Shown here: positions 16,513 to 28,858 of the stretch, piece after piece | Layout: each line of letters starts with the position of its first letter | Numbering within the stretch: position 1 is the stretch's first letter | Assembly: GCF_028622095.1 (NCBI RefSeq) | Contig: NZ_CP115165.1 | Location: forward strand, 3,067,216 to 3,131,215 | Reading direction: 5' to 3' | Length of the DNA stretch: 64,000 nt | From: Deinococcus aquaticus | GTDB taxonomy: Bacteria; Deinococcota; Deinococci; Deinococcales; Deinococcaceae | Made by a program: the position numbers and the translations under genes | The notes under the pieces: model-generated | What the model was told of the DNA's origin: nothing | Databases searched by the model: none | What the model saw: only the letters and a program-made list of their open reading frames with translations

Positions 16513-17169
16513 TTACTGTCCGGCGGTGTCCTGCGCGGCGAGGTGATCCACGACCGAGCGCAGGGCCAGTTCGAACTCGCTCTGGAAGGTCCACTGGGCG
16601 TCCTGGGTGGGTTCGCCGGTCTGGGGGTCCAGGCCGGGCAGGGACTCGCTGAACTGCTGCCAGCCGATCGCCACGGCGTACAGGTGCCGCAGGATGCGCA
16701 GCGTGGTGGGCGGGCTGTACGGCATGTGCTCGACCAGTCGGCCCAGCTGGGCGTCCAGGTCGCGGCGGAATTCGGTGGCCAGTTCCGGGCGCACGTTGCG
16801 TTCCAGCACGGTGCCCAGCAGCACCAGCAGGCGGCGCAGCGGGGTCAGGGTCTCGCTGGAGTCCAGCAGGGCGTCGCTGACCTGGGTGGGCGTGCGGGGC
16901 TGGCGTTCGCGCAGAATCTCGGCGGTGCGGGTGATCCAGGCGTTCAGGTGTTCGCTGAGCAGCGCCAGGAACAGTTCTTCCTTGGTGTCGAAGTACAGGT
17001 ACAGGGTGCCCTTGGCCAGCCGGGCTTCGCGCGCCACCTGATTCATGCTCAGGTCGGCGTAGGCGGTGGTGGTCCAGAGGCGTTCGGCCGCACGCAGGAT
17101 GTCGTCCCGGCGGCGGTTCTTTTCTTCTGCGCTGCGGGCGCGGGCGGGGCGGGGGGCGTCAATGACCAT
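16513..17169 (-). CDS. TetR/AcrR family transcriptional regulator
   Basis: 218 residues. The N-terminal HTH is clear: RRRDDILRAAERLW, LSMNQVAREARLAKGTLYLYFDTKEELFLALL. The rest is a helical ligand-binding/dimerisation domain of unknown effector, ending LRSVVDHLAAQDTAGQ. ATG 17169 lies 8 nt after TATCTT. It is divergent from folD across 265 bp, which also holds ACCGGTTGGTTAAGACC, a possible half-symmetric operator; whether it regulates folD or itself cannot be told. Confidence 0.88.
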   Translation of the reverse strand: MVIDAPRPARARSAEEKNRRRDDILRAAERLWTTTAYADLSMNQVAREARLAKGTLYLYFDTKEELFLALLSEHLNAWITRTAEILRERQPRTPTQVSDALLDSSETLTPLRRLLVLLGTVLERNVRPELATEFRRDLDAQLGRLVEHMPYSPPTTLRILRHLYAVAIGWQQFSESLPGLDPQTGEPTQDAQWTFQSEFELALRSVVDHLAAQDTAGQ

Positions 17170-17177
17170 CTGGACAG

Positions 17178-17183
17178 AAGATA
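17178..17183 (-). promoter_or_regulatory. -10 box of the TetR gene
   Basis: TATCTT on the minus strand, 8 nt before ATG 17169. Confidence 0.5.
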
Positions 17184-17434
17184 GGCCTACGCTGTGGCGG
17201 CCGCTGTGAAGGTCTTCACGTATCCCCCCCCAGGGGATCAGAAACCACCCGAAATGAGCCTTTTTACATCAAACGACACCGGTTGGTTAAGACCACCTGT
17301 AGACCTCGACTACCGTTCCGGGCAGCACACCCCCGGTCAAACGACCGCCCGCCGCACCCACAGGCAAATCGGTATGCTGTCCCGGACGCCCGCCGCCCGG
17401 CCCCCCAACTCCCCTCTCACGATCGGATTCCCAG

Positions 17435-18370
17435 ATGCCCACACCAGATTCCCCCACCCCGGCCCACGACACCCCGGCTCACGACACCCCGGCCCAGGAC
17501 ACGGCCACTGCGCCCACGCTCCTGACCGGCGCCCTGACCGGCAAGGCGCTGGCCGATCAGGTCACGCGCGGCGTGAAGGCCGACCTGCACGCCTGGGAGT
17601 TCCGCCCGCACCTCGTCAGCGTGCTGGCCAGCGGCGACCCGGCCTCCCGCGTGTACGTGGACAGCAAGGCCCGCCGCGCCGAACGCCTGGGCGTGCAGTT
17701 CACCGCCCGCGACCTGGGGGACACCCTGACCGACGCTGCCCTGCACGCCGCGCTGGACGAACTGTCCGCCGATCCTGGCGTGCACGGCATCATGCTGGAA
17801 CTCCCGCTCGCCCCCGGCCTGGACGCCGACGCCGCCCTGCTGCGACTCGCGCCCCGCAAGGACGTCGAGGGCCTCAGTCCCGCCAACCTCGCCCTGATCG
17901 CCGCCGGGCGTGAGGCCGAGGCGCTGCTGCCGCCCACGCCGCGCTCTATCCGCTTCCTGCTGCGCGCCGCGCTGGGTGACGACCTGCGCGGCCTGAATAT
18001 CGCCGTGATCGGCCCCGGACGTACCGTGGGCCGCCCCCTGACCTTCATGCTGAACAACCGGGGCGCGACCGTCACGCTCTGCAACGAACACACCCGCGAC
18101 CTGGGCCGCGTGCTGGCCCCCATGAACGCCATCGTGGTCGCCGTGGGCCGCGCCGGACTGCTGCGCCCGGAACACGTGCAGCCGCACCACGTCGTGATCG
18201 ACGCCGGCATCAACGTGCAACCCGGCGGGGTCGTTGGGGACGCCCTGCCGGACCTGCCCGTGCACGCGCAGTCACCCGTGCCGGGCGGCGTGGGCCCACT
18301 GACCAGCGCCCTGATGTACCAGAACCTCGTGCGCGCCGTGAAACTCCAGCGCGGCGAGCCCGTCGAGTGA
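17435..18370 (+). CDS. folD: FolD-like methylenetetrahydrofolate dehydrogenase/cyclohydrolase, divergent
   Basis: 311 residues. FolD features include [17 protein letters not shown] (Tyr and catalytic Lys), [25 protein letters not shown], the NADP-fold [12 protein letters not shown] and [17 protein letters not shown]. Typical FolD has VQLPLP, KDVDG, PCTPRG and GRSxxVGRP; here Gln is replaced by Glu, the second Asp of KDVDG by Glu, PCTPRG by PPTPRS, and the Ser of GRS is missing. The N-terminus carries a 25-residue Pro/His/Asp/Thr extension made of three 15-bp DNA repeats. The protein should interconvert methylene-, methenyl- and formyl-tetrahydrofolate, though these changes could alter the balance of activities. 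Its stop overlaps the glycosyltransferase start (GTGA). Confidence 0.85.
   Translation: MPTPDSPTPAHDTPAHDTPAQDTATAPTLLTGALTGKALADQVTRGVKADLHAWEFRPHLVSVLASGDPASRVYVDSKARRAERLGVQFTARDLGDTLTDAALHAALDELSADPGVHGIMLELPLAPGLDADAALLRLAPRKDVEGLSPANLALIAAGREAEALLPPTPRSIRFLLRAALGDDLRGLNIAVIGPGRTVGRPLTFMLNNRGATVTLCNEHTRDLGRVLAPMNAIVVAVGRAGLLRPEHVQPHHVVIDAGINVQPGGVVGDALPDLPVHAQSPVPGGVGPLTSALMYQNLVRAVKLQRGEPVE
17459..17503 (+). repeat. Three 15-bp tandem repeats inside folD
   Basis: Units CCGGCCCACGACACC, CCGGCTCACGACACC and CCGGCCCAGGACACG encode [15 protein letters not shown]. In-frame length changes here would be tolerated. Confidence 0.85.
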
Positions 18371-19464
18371 CGCCGCAACACACGACCCGCGTGGCGTTCA
18401 TGACCGACGCGCCGCGCGTGGCAGGCAGCGAGGTCTGGCTGCTGGACGTGCTGCCGCTGCTGCCCGCGCACGGCCTGAACCCCACGGTGTTCCTGCCGCA
18501 CGGCGAGGCGCTGGATGAACTCGCCCGCCGCTTCGGGGAGGCCGGGGTGCCCGCCCGGCGGTACGACGACCTGAAGGCCATCACGGCCGACCTGAACAGC
18601 TTCGACCTGCGGGTCGTGCAGGCCTGGGACCCCGGCACGTACCGCGCACTGGACACCCTGCGCGCCCCCCGCGTGGCCGTGGTGCACGATCAGCTGGACT
18701 ACCACTACCCGGCCGGACTGAAGGGCTGGTACCGGCAGGTGTACCGCGCGACCAAACTGGGCGGCCTGCGCCGCGCCGATTCGGTCGTGACCGTCTCGCA
18801 GTGGGGGCAGGCCTTCTTGCAGGGCACCATGGGTCTGCCCCGCGTGGGCGGCCTGACGAACGGCGTGAACCCGGACCGCTACCAGCCCGCCCCGCCCGCC
18901 GGGCGCGCCGCACTGCGCGCCCGCCTGGGCTTCAGCGGCTTCACGGTGCTGGTGCCCGGCCGGTTCGCACCGGAGAAGAACCAGCTGGCGGCCGTGCTGG
19001 CGGCCCGGCACGCTCCGGACCTGAACTTCGTGTTCGCGGGCGACATGGATTCCAGCGTGGGAAGCGCGGCCCGCACCCTGACCCGCGCGCTGCGCCTGCG
19101 CAACGTGACCTTCCTGGGCCGCCGCTGGGACCTGCCGGACCTGTACCGCGCCGCCGACGCGCTGCTGCAACCCACCCTGGCCGAGAACCAGTCGCTGGTC
19201 ACGCTGGAGGCCATGGCGTCGGGCCTGCCGGTCGTGACCACGCCCATTCCGGCGCAGGCCGAACTGATCCGCGACGGCGTGGACGGCCTGCTGGTCCCGC
19301 CCGTTCCGCACCTGCTGGCGCGCGCCCTGCGGGCCATGGCGGCCCACCCTGACCGCACGGCGCAGTTCGGAGTGCAGGCCCGCCAGCGCGTGCTGGAGCG
19401 GCACACCCTGACCGGCACGGCGGCGCAGGTGGCGGCGCTGCTGCGCTCCTGCCTGCCGGACTGA
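18367..19464 (+). CDS. Glycosyltransferase, GT4 (GT-B fold)
   Basis: 365 residues, GTG start overlapping the folD stop. The N-half has [23 protein letters not shown] and HDQLDYHYP; the C-half has the nucleotide-sugar site [61 protein letters not shown] (E-x7-E-like motif) and [10 protein letters not shown]4 enzymes retain anomeric configuration and add sugars to lipids, proteins or polysaccharides. No other polysaccharide genes are adjacent, so the acceptor is unknown; coupling to folD is probably positional. Confidence 0.88.
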   Translation: MTPQHTTRVAFMTDAPRVAGSEVWLLDVLPLLPAHGLNPTVFLPHGEALDELARRFGEAGVPARRYDDLKAITADLNSFDLRVVQAWDPGTYRALDTLRAPRVAVVHDQLDYHYPAGLKGWYRQVYRATKLGGLRRADSVVTVSQWGQAFLQGTMGLPRVGGLTNGVNPDRYQPAPPAGRAALRARLGFSGFTVLVPGRFAPEKNQLAAVLAARHAPDLNFVFAGDMDSSVGSAARTLTRALRLRNVTFLGRRWDLPDLYRAADALLQPTLAENQSLVTLEAMASGLPVVTTPIPAQAELIRDGVDGLLVPPVPHLLARALRAMAAHPDRTAQFGVQARQRVLERHTLTGTAAQVAALLRSCLPD

Positions 19465-19502
19465 TCAGGCCAGACTGACCGGATTCACCGGCCCCGTTCC
19501 CT

Positions 19503-22160
<2,658 letters not shown>

Positions 22161-22262
22161 CAGGAGCTACCGCGCAGCCTAGCGTCCCGGGCCGCCCAGG
22201 GTCAAGGGCGTAGAGACCGGGAGCGCGGGGCAAAAGCGGCAGGCCGCCATGTGGTTGGCGGG

Positions 22263-22652
22263 TCAGCCGGGCTGCGCCGCGCAGTCGGGGCACTGGCCGT
22301 ACAGGGTGACCTCGTGGGCGCGGACAATGAATCCGCCGGGGTAGACGGTGCCGCTGGGCAGTGCGACCGGGCAGGTGTGCAGCGTGAAGACGCGGCCGCA
22401 GTCCTGGCAGGAGAAGTGGTGATGGTGGCCCTGGCCGCTGGCCTCGTAGAGGGTTTCGCCGTCGAGCGTGACGGGGTGGATGCGGCCCTGGTCGGTCAGG
22501 AGTTTCAGGGTGCGGTACACGGTGGCGATGCCCAGGCCCGGCAGGTCGCTCCGCGCGCGGTCGTGCACGTCGGCAACGGCCAGTGGTCCCTGGGCGGCCT
22601 GCATGATGCGGGTGATCACATCGCGCTGGCGGGTGCTGCGGGTGGCGGTCAT
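22263..22652 (-). CDS. Fur family metalloregulator (Fur/Mur/PerR type)
   Basis: 129 residues. Winged helix with [18 protein letters not shown]; metal site GHHHHF (His76-79); structural zinc cysteines C82-x2-C85 (CQDC) and C121-x2-C124 (CPDC). The DNA-binding domain and two CxxC pairs are complete, so it is a functional iron, manganese, zinc or peroxide sensor. Deinococcus radiodurans has a single Fur-like manganese regulator near its crtBI genes, and this one lies near crtBI too, so a manganese role (Mur) is plausible. ATG 22652 is 6 nt after TAGCCT. It is upstream of, and codirectional with, the riboswitch/metY unit. Confidence 0.9.
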   Translation of the reverse strand: MTATRSTRQRDVITRIMQAAQGPLAVADVHDRARSDLPGLGIATVYRTLKLLTDQGRIHPVTLDGETLYEASGQGHHHHFSCQDCGRVFTLHTCPVALPSGTVYPGGFIVRAHEVTLYGQCPDCAAQPG

Positions 22653-22658
22653 GGCCGC

Positions 22659-22664
22659 AGGCTA
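22659..22664 (-). promoter_or_regulatory. -10 box, leaderless promoter of the Fur-family gene
   Basis: TAGCCT on the minus strand, 6 nt before ATG 22652. Confidence 0.65.
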
Positions 22665-22686
22665 GCACTCCTGATCGGGGCGTATC

Positions 22687-22719
22687 AAAAAGCAGCCCAC
22701 CTTTGATGGGTGGACTGCT
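22687..22719 (-). terminator. Terminator of the holin-like/membrane protein operon
   Basis: AGCAGCCCACC/GGGTGGaCTGCT, 11 bp with one bulged base and a 6-nt loop, followed on the minus strand by TTTTTG. Confidence 0.85.
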
Positions 22720-22738
22720 GGATGGGCGGCAGCGGTGT

Positions 22739-23443
22739 TCAGCGGCGGTTGGGGTTGCCCATCTCGTCGGGCGCGATGGGGCTGCCGACGGCTTTGGCGT
22801 CCACATGGCTGGCCGGGGCGGGTTTCACGCCGGGGTGCGCCGGGGTACCCAGTGCGGGGGGCACGCTGCCCTCGGCGGGCGCCTGCTGCGCGTAGCTCTG
22901 CACGGACTGGGCGGCGGGCGCGGTCTGCTGGCCGGCGGGGGCCTTGGTGAAGTTCACGGCGGCGGTGGAGGGAACGCTGCCCAGGGTGCTGGCGGCGCTA
23001 CGGGCGGGCGTGCCGGTGGCACGGGCGGGCGCGGCGGGCTTACCGCTGCCGGCTGGCTGTCCGGATTTCTCCAGCATGCTGTCCGCAAACTGTTCCAGGC
23101 GGGGAGTGACCACGCGGTCCATGACGGTCTTGAAGGCCAGGGTGCCCAGCGTGGCGACGAGTGCGCCGCCCACGCCGCCGCTACCCTTGTGGGACTTCTG
23201 CGCTTTCATGAGGGCTTTCTGGTGTTTGGCGGGGCTGGCGGCGTCCACGTACACTTTCTTGCTGCGCTTGAACTGCCGGCCGACGACCATGCCGATCACG
23301 GCGCCCACGGCGGACGCGCCACCGAGCATCTTCAGCGGGTCTTTTTGCAGGTTGACCTGCAGGCTGGCCTGCTGGGTCAGGGCGTCCACGCTGTTTTTCA
23401 GGCGTTCACGGGCTTCCTCGCGTTCCGTGAGGTACTCGGCCAT
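22739..23443 (-). CDS. Membrane-associated protein with Pro/Ala-rich tail, function unknown
   Basis: 234 residues. Residues 1-35 are a charged helix ([18 protein letters not shown]), followed by a glycine-rich membrane segment [20 protein letters not shown] and a second hydrophobic stretch [24 protein letters not shown]. The C-terminal ~100 residues are low-complexity Pro/Ala/Ser/Thr. Its general plan (short amphipathic start, small-residue helix, disordered tail) is like envelope-stress YtxH/ElaB-type proteins, but no family is assigned. The start ATG shares one base with the stop of the upstream gene (TGATG), so it is coupled to the Holin-X-like protein. Confidence 0.7.
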   Translation of the reverse strand: MAEYLTEREEARERLKNSVDALTQQASLQVNLQKDPLKMLGGASAVGAVIGMVVGRQFKRSKKVYVDAASPAKHQKALMKAQKSHKGSGGVGGALVATLGTLAFKTVMDRVVTPRLEQFADSMLEKSGQPAGSGKPAAPARATGTPARSAASTLGSVPSTAAVNFTKAPAGQQTAPAAQSVQSYAQQAPAEGSVPPALGTPAHPGVKPAPASHVDAKAVGSPIAPDEMGNPNRR

Positions 23444-24276
23444 CAGGACTGCCCTCCTTTTTTCATGTCGTCGCGGAAGGTCGCGGCGGTGCTGACGGGA
23501 ATGCCGGGGGCGTCTTTCAGCACGACGGGTTCCTGAAGGTTGGGGTCGTGGTGGTGCCCGTGGGTGCCACCGCGGTGGCCTTCACCAGCGTCGCTGCCGT
23601 CGATCTGCTTGTTCAGGCCGCTGCCGTAGTTGGCGGGTTCGCCGCCGGGTTTGCTTTCGTACACGGGGACGGTGATCTCGCCGCCTTCGATGCGGACGGT
23701 GGCGGTGCCGCTGCCCTCGCGGGTCACGCGGTTCTCGCCGGCGGCGTGGTTGCTGGCGTCCCGCCCGATGTCGACGCGGGGGCCGTTGGGGTTGTAGGCG
23801 TCACGCTCGGTGGAGCCGCCGGTGCTGTGGGTGCCGGCGTTGTGCGTCATGTGGCTGGCTGCGCCGGTGGCGGGGATGGCCTTGCTGGTGCCGGAGCTGA
23901 CGGCCGGGGCGGTGTCGCTGTCGGTATCGGAGCGGCGGGAGCGGGGTTCGTTCATCTGCACCTCGGTGCCGAGTTTCTTGATGCCCAGGAAGATCAGTGC
24001 GCCGGTCACGGCGAAGCTCAGCAGGGCGATGATCAGCGCGGCGGCCCACGCGCCCAGGCCCAGGCGCATCAGGCCGTAGAACACGGCCAGGATGATGAAG
24101 ACCAGACCCAGGATCAGCGGGCCGGTGGAGGCCAGCAGCAGCACGGCGCCGATGCCCTTGGCCTTGGCGATTTCTCCGGCTTTGCGGGCCACGGCGTTGA
24201 TCTCGGATTTCACGAGGGTCAGGCCAGCGTCGAACACGTCGACCAGCGCGCCCCCCATACTCTTGCGTTCTTCCAT
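23443..24276 (-). CDS. Phage-holin-superfamily (Actinobacterial Holin-X-like) membrane protein
   Basis: 277 residues. Residues 1-40 form an amphipathic helix ([27 protein letters not shown]), then two membrane helices ([20 protein letters not shown] and [20 protein letters not shown]), the pattern of the Holin-X/DUF1469 family. The remaining ~150 residues are a hydrophilic extension with a [13 protein letters not shown] segment, a His-rich [10 protein letters not shown] and [13 protein letters not shown] at the end. These proteins are usually chromosomal envelope proteins, not phage lysis factors, and no phage genes are nearby. A GGAGGG Shine-Dalgarno precedes ATG 24276. Coupled to the next membrane gene. 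Confidence 0.75.
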   Translation of the reverse strand: MEERKSMGGALVDVFDAGLTLVKSEINAVARKAGEIAKAKGIGAVLLLASTGPLILGLVFIILAVFYGLMRLGLGAWAAALIIALLSFAVTGALIFLGIKKLGTEVQMNEPRSRRSDTDSDTAPAVSSGTSKAIPATGAASHMTHNAGTHSTGGSTERDAYNPNGPRVDIGRDASNHAAGENRVTREGSGTATVRIEGGEITVPVYESKPGGEPANYGSGLNKQIDGSDAGEGHRGGTHGHHHDPNLQEPVVLKDAPGIPVSTAATFRDDMKKGGQS

Positions 24277-24336
24277 GCTTTCCCTCCAGGTACCCTCACG
24301 AAACGTGAACAGCGGGCCTCAATGCTTATCAGCATA

Positions 24337-25086
24337 ATGAACCCTGTGAGCCGCTCTGTGCAGGGACAAGAAAATCTCAACCCGGACCCATCTTCCGGCG
24401 CGGGCGGTTCCGGGCCGCTGCTCAGCGCCGCGCAGCGCAGCAATCTGCTGCCACTGACCGCCGCCGGGTACGCGTGGTGGCGCGCGCGGTCCCTGCGGTC
24501 GCTGGGCGCGGATTTCACGCTGGAGCGCGAGGCGGCGCTGTTCCGGGCGCTGTGCCGCCCGCAGGCCGGTCAGGACTGGCTGGACGTGGGCACCAGCGCG
24601 GGCTTCTACGCGGGCGTGCTGGCCCGCGCGGACTGCCGGGTGCTGGCTGTGGACCTGAGCGCCCCGATGCTGCGTGAGGGAGCGAAGCGCGAACCGGACG
24701 CCCGGATCGACTGGGCGCAGCTGAACATGGAGCGTAGCGACCTGCCGCCCGCCTCGTTCGACGGGGTGACGGTCGGCGCGACCCTGAACGAGACGCGCGG
24801 CCCGGCGGCCCTGCTGGCCGAGTGCGCGCGGGTGCTGCGGCCCGGCGGGCAGTTGTGGCTGATGTACCTGCGCCGCACGGGCGGACCCCTTCAGGCGGTG
24901 TTCGAGCGGCCGAAGGCGGGCGGCCTGAACTTCCCGGACCCCGCGTGGGTGGGGCGGCACCTGCCGGGCCTGATCCGCACGGACGGCCTGAGTGCGGGGG
25001 CCGTGCAGTTCGAGCGGTACGTGAAGGGCACCGACCCGCAGGGTGCCCATGGGGCCGCCGGCCGTGGCGTGTGGGAAACTCTGTAA
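24337..25086 (+). CDS. SAM-dependent methyltransferase (class I)
   Basis: 249 residues. Motif I is [16 protein letters not shown], motif [15 protein letters not shown], followed by [24 protein letters not shown] and the post-motif [20 protein letters not shown], as in UbiE/COQ5-like Methyltransf_11 enzymes. It lies just upstream of crtB on the same strand (58 bp). A role in carotenoid or quinone methylation is possible but unproven. The start is uncertain: ATG 24322 and 24337 are in frame, and a CATAAT at 24333-24338 is 7 nt before an in-frame GTG at 24346, the spacing of leaderless starts here. Confidence 0.85.
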   Translation: MNPVSRSVQGQENLNPDPSSGAGGSGPLLSAAQRSNLLPLTAAGYAWWRARSLRSLGADFTLEREAALFRALCRPQAGQDWLDVGTSAGFYAGVLARADCRVLAVDLSAPMLREGAKREPDARIDWAQLNMERSDLPPASFDGVTVGATLNETRGPAALLAECARVLRPGGQLWLMYLRRTGGPLQAVFERPKAGGLNFPDPAWVGRHLPGLIRTDGLSAGAVQFERYVKGTDPQGAHGAAGRGVWETL

Positions 25087-25118
25087 GAATGCGTGACGTT
25101 TCCCCCACAGGCGGCCCC

Positions 25119-25124
25119 TACACT
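25119..25124 (+). promoter_or_regulatory. Possible -10 box of crtB
   Basis: TACACT lies 20 nt before GTG 25145, leaving room for the GGAGCAAGG ribosome-binding region; no convincing -35 was seen. Confidence 0.45.
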
Positions 25125-25144
25125 CGGGAGCAAGGAATCCAACC

Positions 25145-26041
25145 GTGACTGACGTGACCTTCACTCCCCCTACTGGCACCGCCCTGATCCAGGCGGTCGC
25201 GCACTGCCAGGACATCACGCGGGAGCACAGCAAGACCTTCTATCTTGGCTCGCGGTTCTTTCCGGCGCAGCAGCGCCGGGCCGTGTGGGCCGTGTATGCC
25301 GCCTGCCGCGACGGCGACGATATCGTCGACGAGCGCAGCGGTGAGGCGGCCCGCGCCGGACTGGACGACTGGTGGGCGCGCACGCAGGCGGCTTTCGCGG
25401 GCCGGCCCGGTGAGCATCCCATCGACACGGCCCTGTCGTGGGCAGCGCTCAGTTACCCCATTCCGCTGTCCGCCTTTGCCGAGCTGCACGACGGACTGCG
25501 CATGGACCTCGCCGGGCACGAGTACCGGACGATGGACGACCTGATCCTGTACTGCCGGCGCGTGGCGGGCGTGGTGGGGTTCATGATCGCGCCGGTCAGC
25601 GGGTACAGCGGCGGCGAACGCACCCTGCACGCCGCGCTGATGCTGGGGCAGGCCATGCAACTGACCAACATCCTGCGTGATGTGGGCGAGGACCTGCGCC
25701 GGGGCCGGGTGTACCTGCCGGAAACGCTGCTGCTGCAGTACGGCGTGACCCGCGCCGACCTGGAACGCGGGGTGGTCACGCCCGGGTACCGCGCGCTGAT
25801 GGAGCACCTGTCGGGACTGGCGCGGGACTGGTACGCGCAGGGCCGCGCCGGAATTCCCTGCCTGCACGGCAGCGCCCGGCTGGCCGTGGCGACGGCCGCG
25901 CGTGCCTACGAGGGCATTCTGGACGACCTGGCGCGCAACGACTTCGATAATTTCGGCCGGCGGGCGCACGTGAGCGGCACGCGCAAACTGATGATGCTGC
26001 CGCGCGCGTGGTGGGAGTTACGGTCGGCCCCTGTTCCCTGA
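25145..26041 (+). CDS. crtB: Phytoene synthase
   Basis: 298 residues, GTG start. Family landmarks: [36 protein letters not shown] (first Asp-rich region), [20 protein letters not shown], and [26 protein letters not shown] (second Asp-rich region). It condenses two geranylgeranyl-PP to 15-cis-phytoene, the first committed step toward deinoxanthin-type carotenoids. It is followed 111 bp later by crtI on the same strand, the order seen in Deinococcus. No later carotenoid genes are in the window. Confidence 0.96.
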   Translation: MTDVTFTPPTGTALIQAVAHCQDITREHSKTFYLGSRFFPAQQRRAVWAVYAACRDGDDIVDERSGEAARAGLDDWWARTQAAFAGRPGEHPIDTALSWAALSYPIPLSAFAELHDGLRMDLAGHEYRTMDDLILYCRRVAGVVGFMIAPVSGYSGGERTLHAALMLGQAMQLTNILRDVGEDLRRGRVYLPETLLLQYGVTRADLERGVVTPGYRALMEHLSGLARDWYAQGRAGIPCLHGSARLAVATAARAYEGILDDLARNDFDNFGRRAHVSGTRKLMMLPRAWWELRSAPVP

Positions 26042-26152
26042 GCTTCCCGCGCCGCCAGTCACCCCAGTCCAGGCCAGTTCATTTCAGCGCCGTTCATCAA
26101 CGCCAACTTCATCCATCCTGATCACGCCGCGCTGAGCGGCGGAGGTACTTCC

Positions 26153-27862
26153 ATGACTGCTTCCACGGTTTCCACTACTCCTGGCAAACGCAAGACCGCG
26201 CTGATCATCGGTTCCGGTATCGGCGGCCTGAGCCTCGGCATTCGCCTGCAATCGCTGGGTTTCGATACGACCATCCTTGAGCGGCTGGACAAGGCGGGCG
26301 GGCGCGCGTACCAGAAACGCACCGAGGACGGGTACGTGTTCGACATGGGGCCGACCGTGATCACGGTGCCGCACTTCATCGAGGAACTGTTCGCGCTGGA
26401 ACGCGACGCCGGGATGCTGGGCGGGGCGGATTACCCCCCGGCGGTGCTGGCCCCGGACGCCCGCGTGCGCGAGGGCGAGAGCGGCGGCCCGCGCACGCGC
26501 GAGTACGTGAACCTCGTGCCGATCCTGCCCTTCTACCGCATCTACTTCGATGACGGCACCTTCTTCGATTACGACGGCGATCCGGTCAGCACCCGCCGCC
26601 AGATCGGCGAACTGGCCCCCGAGGACCTCGCCGGGTACGAGCGTTTTCATGACGACGCCCGCGCCATCTTCGAGCGCGGCTTCCTGGAACTGGGGTACAC
26701 GCACTTCGGGGATGTGGCGACCATGCTGAAGGTCGTGCCGGACCTGATGCGCCTGGACGCCGTGCGCACCCTGTTCAGCTTCACCGGCAAGTACTTCACG
26801 AACCCCAAGATGCAGCAGGTGTTCTCGTTCGAGACGCTGCTGGTCGGCGGGAACCCCCTGAGCGTGCCCGCCATCTACGCCATGATTCATTTTGTAGAGA
26901 AGACCTGGGGCATCCACTACGCCATGGGCGGCACGGGCGCGCTGGTGCAGGGCTTCGTGCGCAAATTCCAGGAACTCGGGGGGCGCATCGAGTACGGGCA
27001 GGGCGTGCAGGAGATCCTGGTCACGGACGACCGGGGCCGCCCGGTCCGGCACCCGCTGGGGCGGCGCGTGGCGCGCGGCGTGCGGCTGGAGAGCGGGCAG
27101 GAACGCCATGCGGACATCGTGGTCAGTAACGGCGACTGGGCGAACACGTACCTCAAGCGCCTGCCGGCCGCCGCGCGCCTCGTGAACAGCGACCTGCGCG
27201 TGAAGGCCGCCCGCCAGAGCATGAGCCTGCTGGTCATCTACTTCGGGTTCCGCAAAACCGACACGGACCTGAAACTGCGTCACCACAACATCATCCTGGG
27301 GCCGCGCTACCAAGAACTGCTGACCGAGATCTTCGGGAAGAAGGTGCTGGGCCGCGACTTCAGCCAGTACCTGCACGTGCCCACCCTGACCGACCCCAGC
27401 CTCGCGCCGGAAGGGCACCACGCGGCGTACACGCTGGTGCCGGTGCCGCACAACGCCAGCGGCCTGGACTGGACGGTGGAAGGCCCGAAACTGGTCGAGC
27501 GGGTGTACACCTTCCTGGAGGAACGCGGGTACATCCCGGACCTGCGCGCCCGCCTGACGCACAGCGAGTTCATCACGCCCGACTACTTTGAGGGCACGCT
27601 GGACAGCTACCTGGGCAACGCCTTCGGCCCGGAGCCGACGCTGATCCAGAGTGCGTTCTTCCGCCCGCACAACCGCAGCGAGGACGTGGGCAACCTGTAC
27701 ATGGTCGGCGCGGGCGCGCAGCCCGGCGGCGGGACGCCCAGCGTGATGATGAGCGCCAAGATGACGGCTCGCCTGATCGCGCAGGACTTCGGGATTCACC
27801 CCAGCGTGCGCGACGGCGTGCCCGCCACGGAAGGCAGCGGCGCAGAGAGCGCGGCCGACTGA
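26153..27862 (+). CDS. crtI: Phytoene desaturase (CrtI family)
   Basis: 569 residues. N-terminal FAD-binding [21 protein letters not shown], then [23 protein letters not shown], a long substrate domain, and the C-terminal FAD motif [22 protein letters not shown] typical of CrtI. It introduces double bonds into phytoene to give lycopene (four desaturations in most bacterial homologues). GGAGG lies 10 nt before ATG 26153. It shares direction with crtB and probably its promoter; it ends at the strongest hairpin of the window. Confidence 0.96.
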   Translation: MTASTVSTTPGKRKTALIIGSGIGGLSLGIRLQSLGFDTTILERLDKAGGRAYQKRTEDGYVFDMGPTVITVPHFIEELFALERDAGMLGGADYPPAVLAPDARVREGESGGPRTREYVNLVPILPFYRIYFDDGTFFDYDGDPVSTRRQIGELAPEDLAGYERFHDDARAIFERGFLELGYTHFGDVATMLKVVPDLMRLDAVRTLFSFTGKYFTNPKMQQVFSFETLLVGGNPLSVPAIYAMIHFVEKTWGIHYAMGGTGALVQGFVRKFQELGGRIEYGQGVQEILVTDDRGRPVRHPLGRRVARGVRLESGQERHADIVVSNGDWANTYLKRLPAAARLVNSDLRVKAARQSMSLLVIYFGFRKTDTDLKLRHHNIILGPRYQELLTEIFGKKVLGRDFSQYLHVPTLTDPSLAPEGHHAAYTLVPVPHNASGLDWTVEGPKLVERVYTFLEERGYIPDLRARLTHSEFITPDYFEGTLDSYLGNAFGPEPTLIQSAFFRPHNRSEDVGNLYMVGAGAQPGGGTPSVMMSAKMTARLIAQDFGIHPSVRDGVPATEGSGAESAAD

Positions 27863-27870
27863 TCCAGCAC

Positions 27871-27920
27871 AGAGGGGAGGGGCCGCCACATGAAAGGATG
27901 TGTGGCGGCCCCTCCCCTCT
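27871..27920. terminator. Perfect 20-bp hairpin, bidirectional terminator
   Basis: Positions 27871-27890 pair without mismatch with 27901-27920; the loop is 10 nt. It separates crtI from the convergent astacin-like gene. Confidence 0.9.
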
Positions 27921-27925
27921 GCTCC

Positions 27926-28741
27926 TCAGCGGGGGTAGAGAGCGTTCACGGTACTCTTGTCGGTCACCGAGAAGCCGTTGCGCTGGCCCATGCGGTTGAT
28001 GTCGATGCTGGAGTTCAGGGGCTGGATGGCGATCTTGCCGTCGAAGAAGGCGGGGTAGTGCATGATCGAGTCGAAGTCGTACGCGCCGTAGCCGGCGCTG
28101 CCGCTGCGGATCTGGTACTGGCTCTGCCAGTCGGCGGGGATGTTCGCCCAGACGATCTGCACGTACTGGTCGCGGTCCGGGCGGGTCTGCTCGTGGAACA
28201 GGCCCATGGCGTGCCCGAACTCGTGGATGATCGAGCCGGTCGTGCAGCGGTCGGCCAGGGTGATGGTCTGCTTGCCGCCCACCATGCCCAGGCTGGACGC
28301 GCAGCTGGTGCCGGTGTTGTACGTGATTTCCACGTAGTTGCGCTGCGTGGTGCCCGTGCGGGGCGTGACGACGACGTTGGTTGTCGAGCGGATAGTGGAC
28401 GCGGCGGCGGCCACGCGGTCCCGGATGGCCTGCGGGACGTTCGCGGCGAAGGTGTACGGGATGGTGCGGGCCGTCCAGCGGTAACGCGTGTCGACGACGT
28501 AGGTACCCTGCGGGGTGACGCTGCCCAGGTCCGCGAGGATGATGTCGTCCTCAAGCATCAGGTAGCCGTCCTGCTCGAAGCCCGTCACCTGCTGGCGGGT
28601 GCCGTCGGGGAGGATCAGCGTGGCGGGCCGGGTGTTCGGGGCCGTGCGGGCGGACGGGCCGTCCTGCTGCGGGGAAGGCTGGGACGTGGAGCACGCGGCG
28701 AGCAGAAGGGAAAGCAGCAGAACAGGTGTGACTTTACGCAT
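27926..28741 (-). CDS. Astacin-like (M12A) zinc metallopeptidase, lipoprotein
   Basis: 271 residues. Signal peptide with lipobox LLLAAC (Cys17), then a propeptide-like part, then [21 protein letters not shown], the zinc motif [22 protein letters not shown] (HExxHxxGxxHE) and the Met-turn DSIMHYP. All three zinc histidines, the catalytic Glu and the Met-turn are present. It should be an outward-facing endopeptidase tethered to a membrane. A promoter with a 17-bp spacer (28772-28800) and a GAGG-type RBS precede it. The last residues NALYPR end the domain, so no extra EGF/CUB domains are present. Confidence 0.92.
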   Translation of the reverse strand: MRKVTPVLLLSLLLAACSTSQPSPQQDGPSARTAPNTRPATLILPDGTRQQVTGFEQDGYLMLEDDIILADLGSVTPQGTYVVDTRYRWTARTIPYTFAANVPQAIRDRVAAAASTIRSTTNVVVTPRTGTTQRNYVEITYNTGTSCASSLGMVGGKQTITLADRCTTGSIIHEFGHAMGLFHEQTRPDRDQYVQIVWANIPADWQSQYQIRSGSAGYGAYDFDSIMHYPAFFDGKIAIQPLNSSIDINRMGQRNGFSVTDKSTVNALYPR

Positions 28742-28771
28742 GGCAGAGCACCTCGGTTGTGGGATGTCCAG

Positions 28772-28800
28772 AGATTAGAGGAAACTGAGAGTCCTGTAAA
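28772..28800 (-). promoter_or_regulatory. Promoter of the astacin-like gene
   Basis: On the minus strand TTTACA (28795-28800), 17 bp, TAATCT (28772-28777). The leader carries a GAGGTG RBS. Confidence 0.65.
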
Positions 28801-28858
28801 GTCGCCCGGTCAGCTGGCACGCGGTATGGTCAGTCACTGCTGATCCGGCGCTCAGGCA

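Noticed and set aside
23443..24276. Prophage remnant suggested by the holin-family protein
   Set aside because: No endolysin, structural or integrase genes nearby; Holin-X-like proteins are commonly chromosomal.
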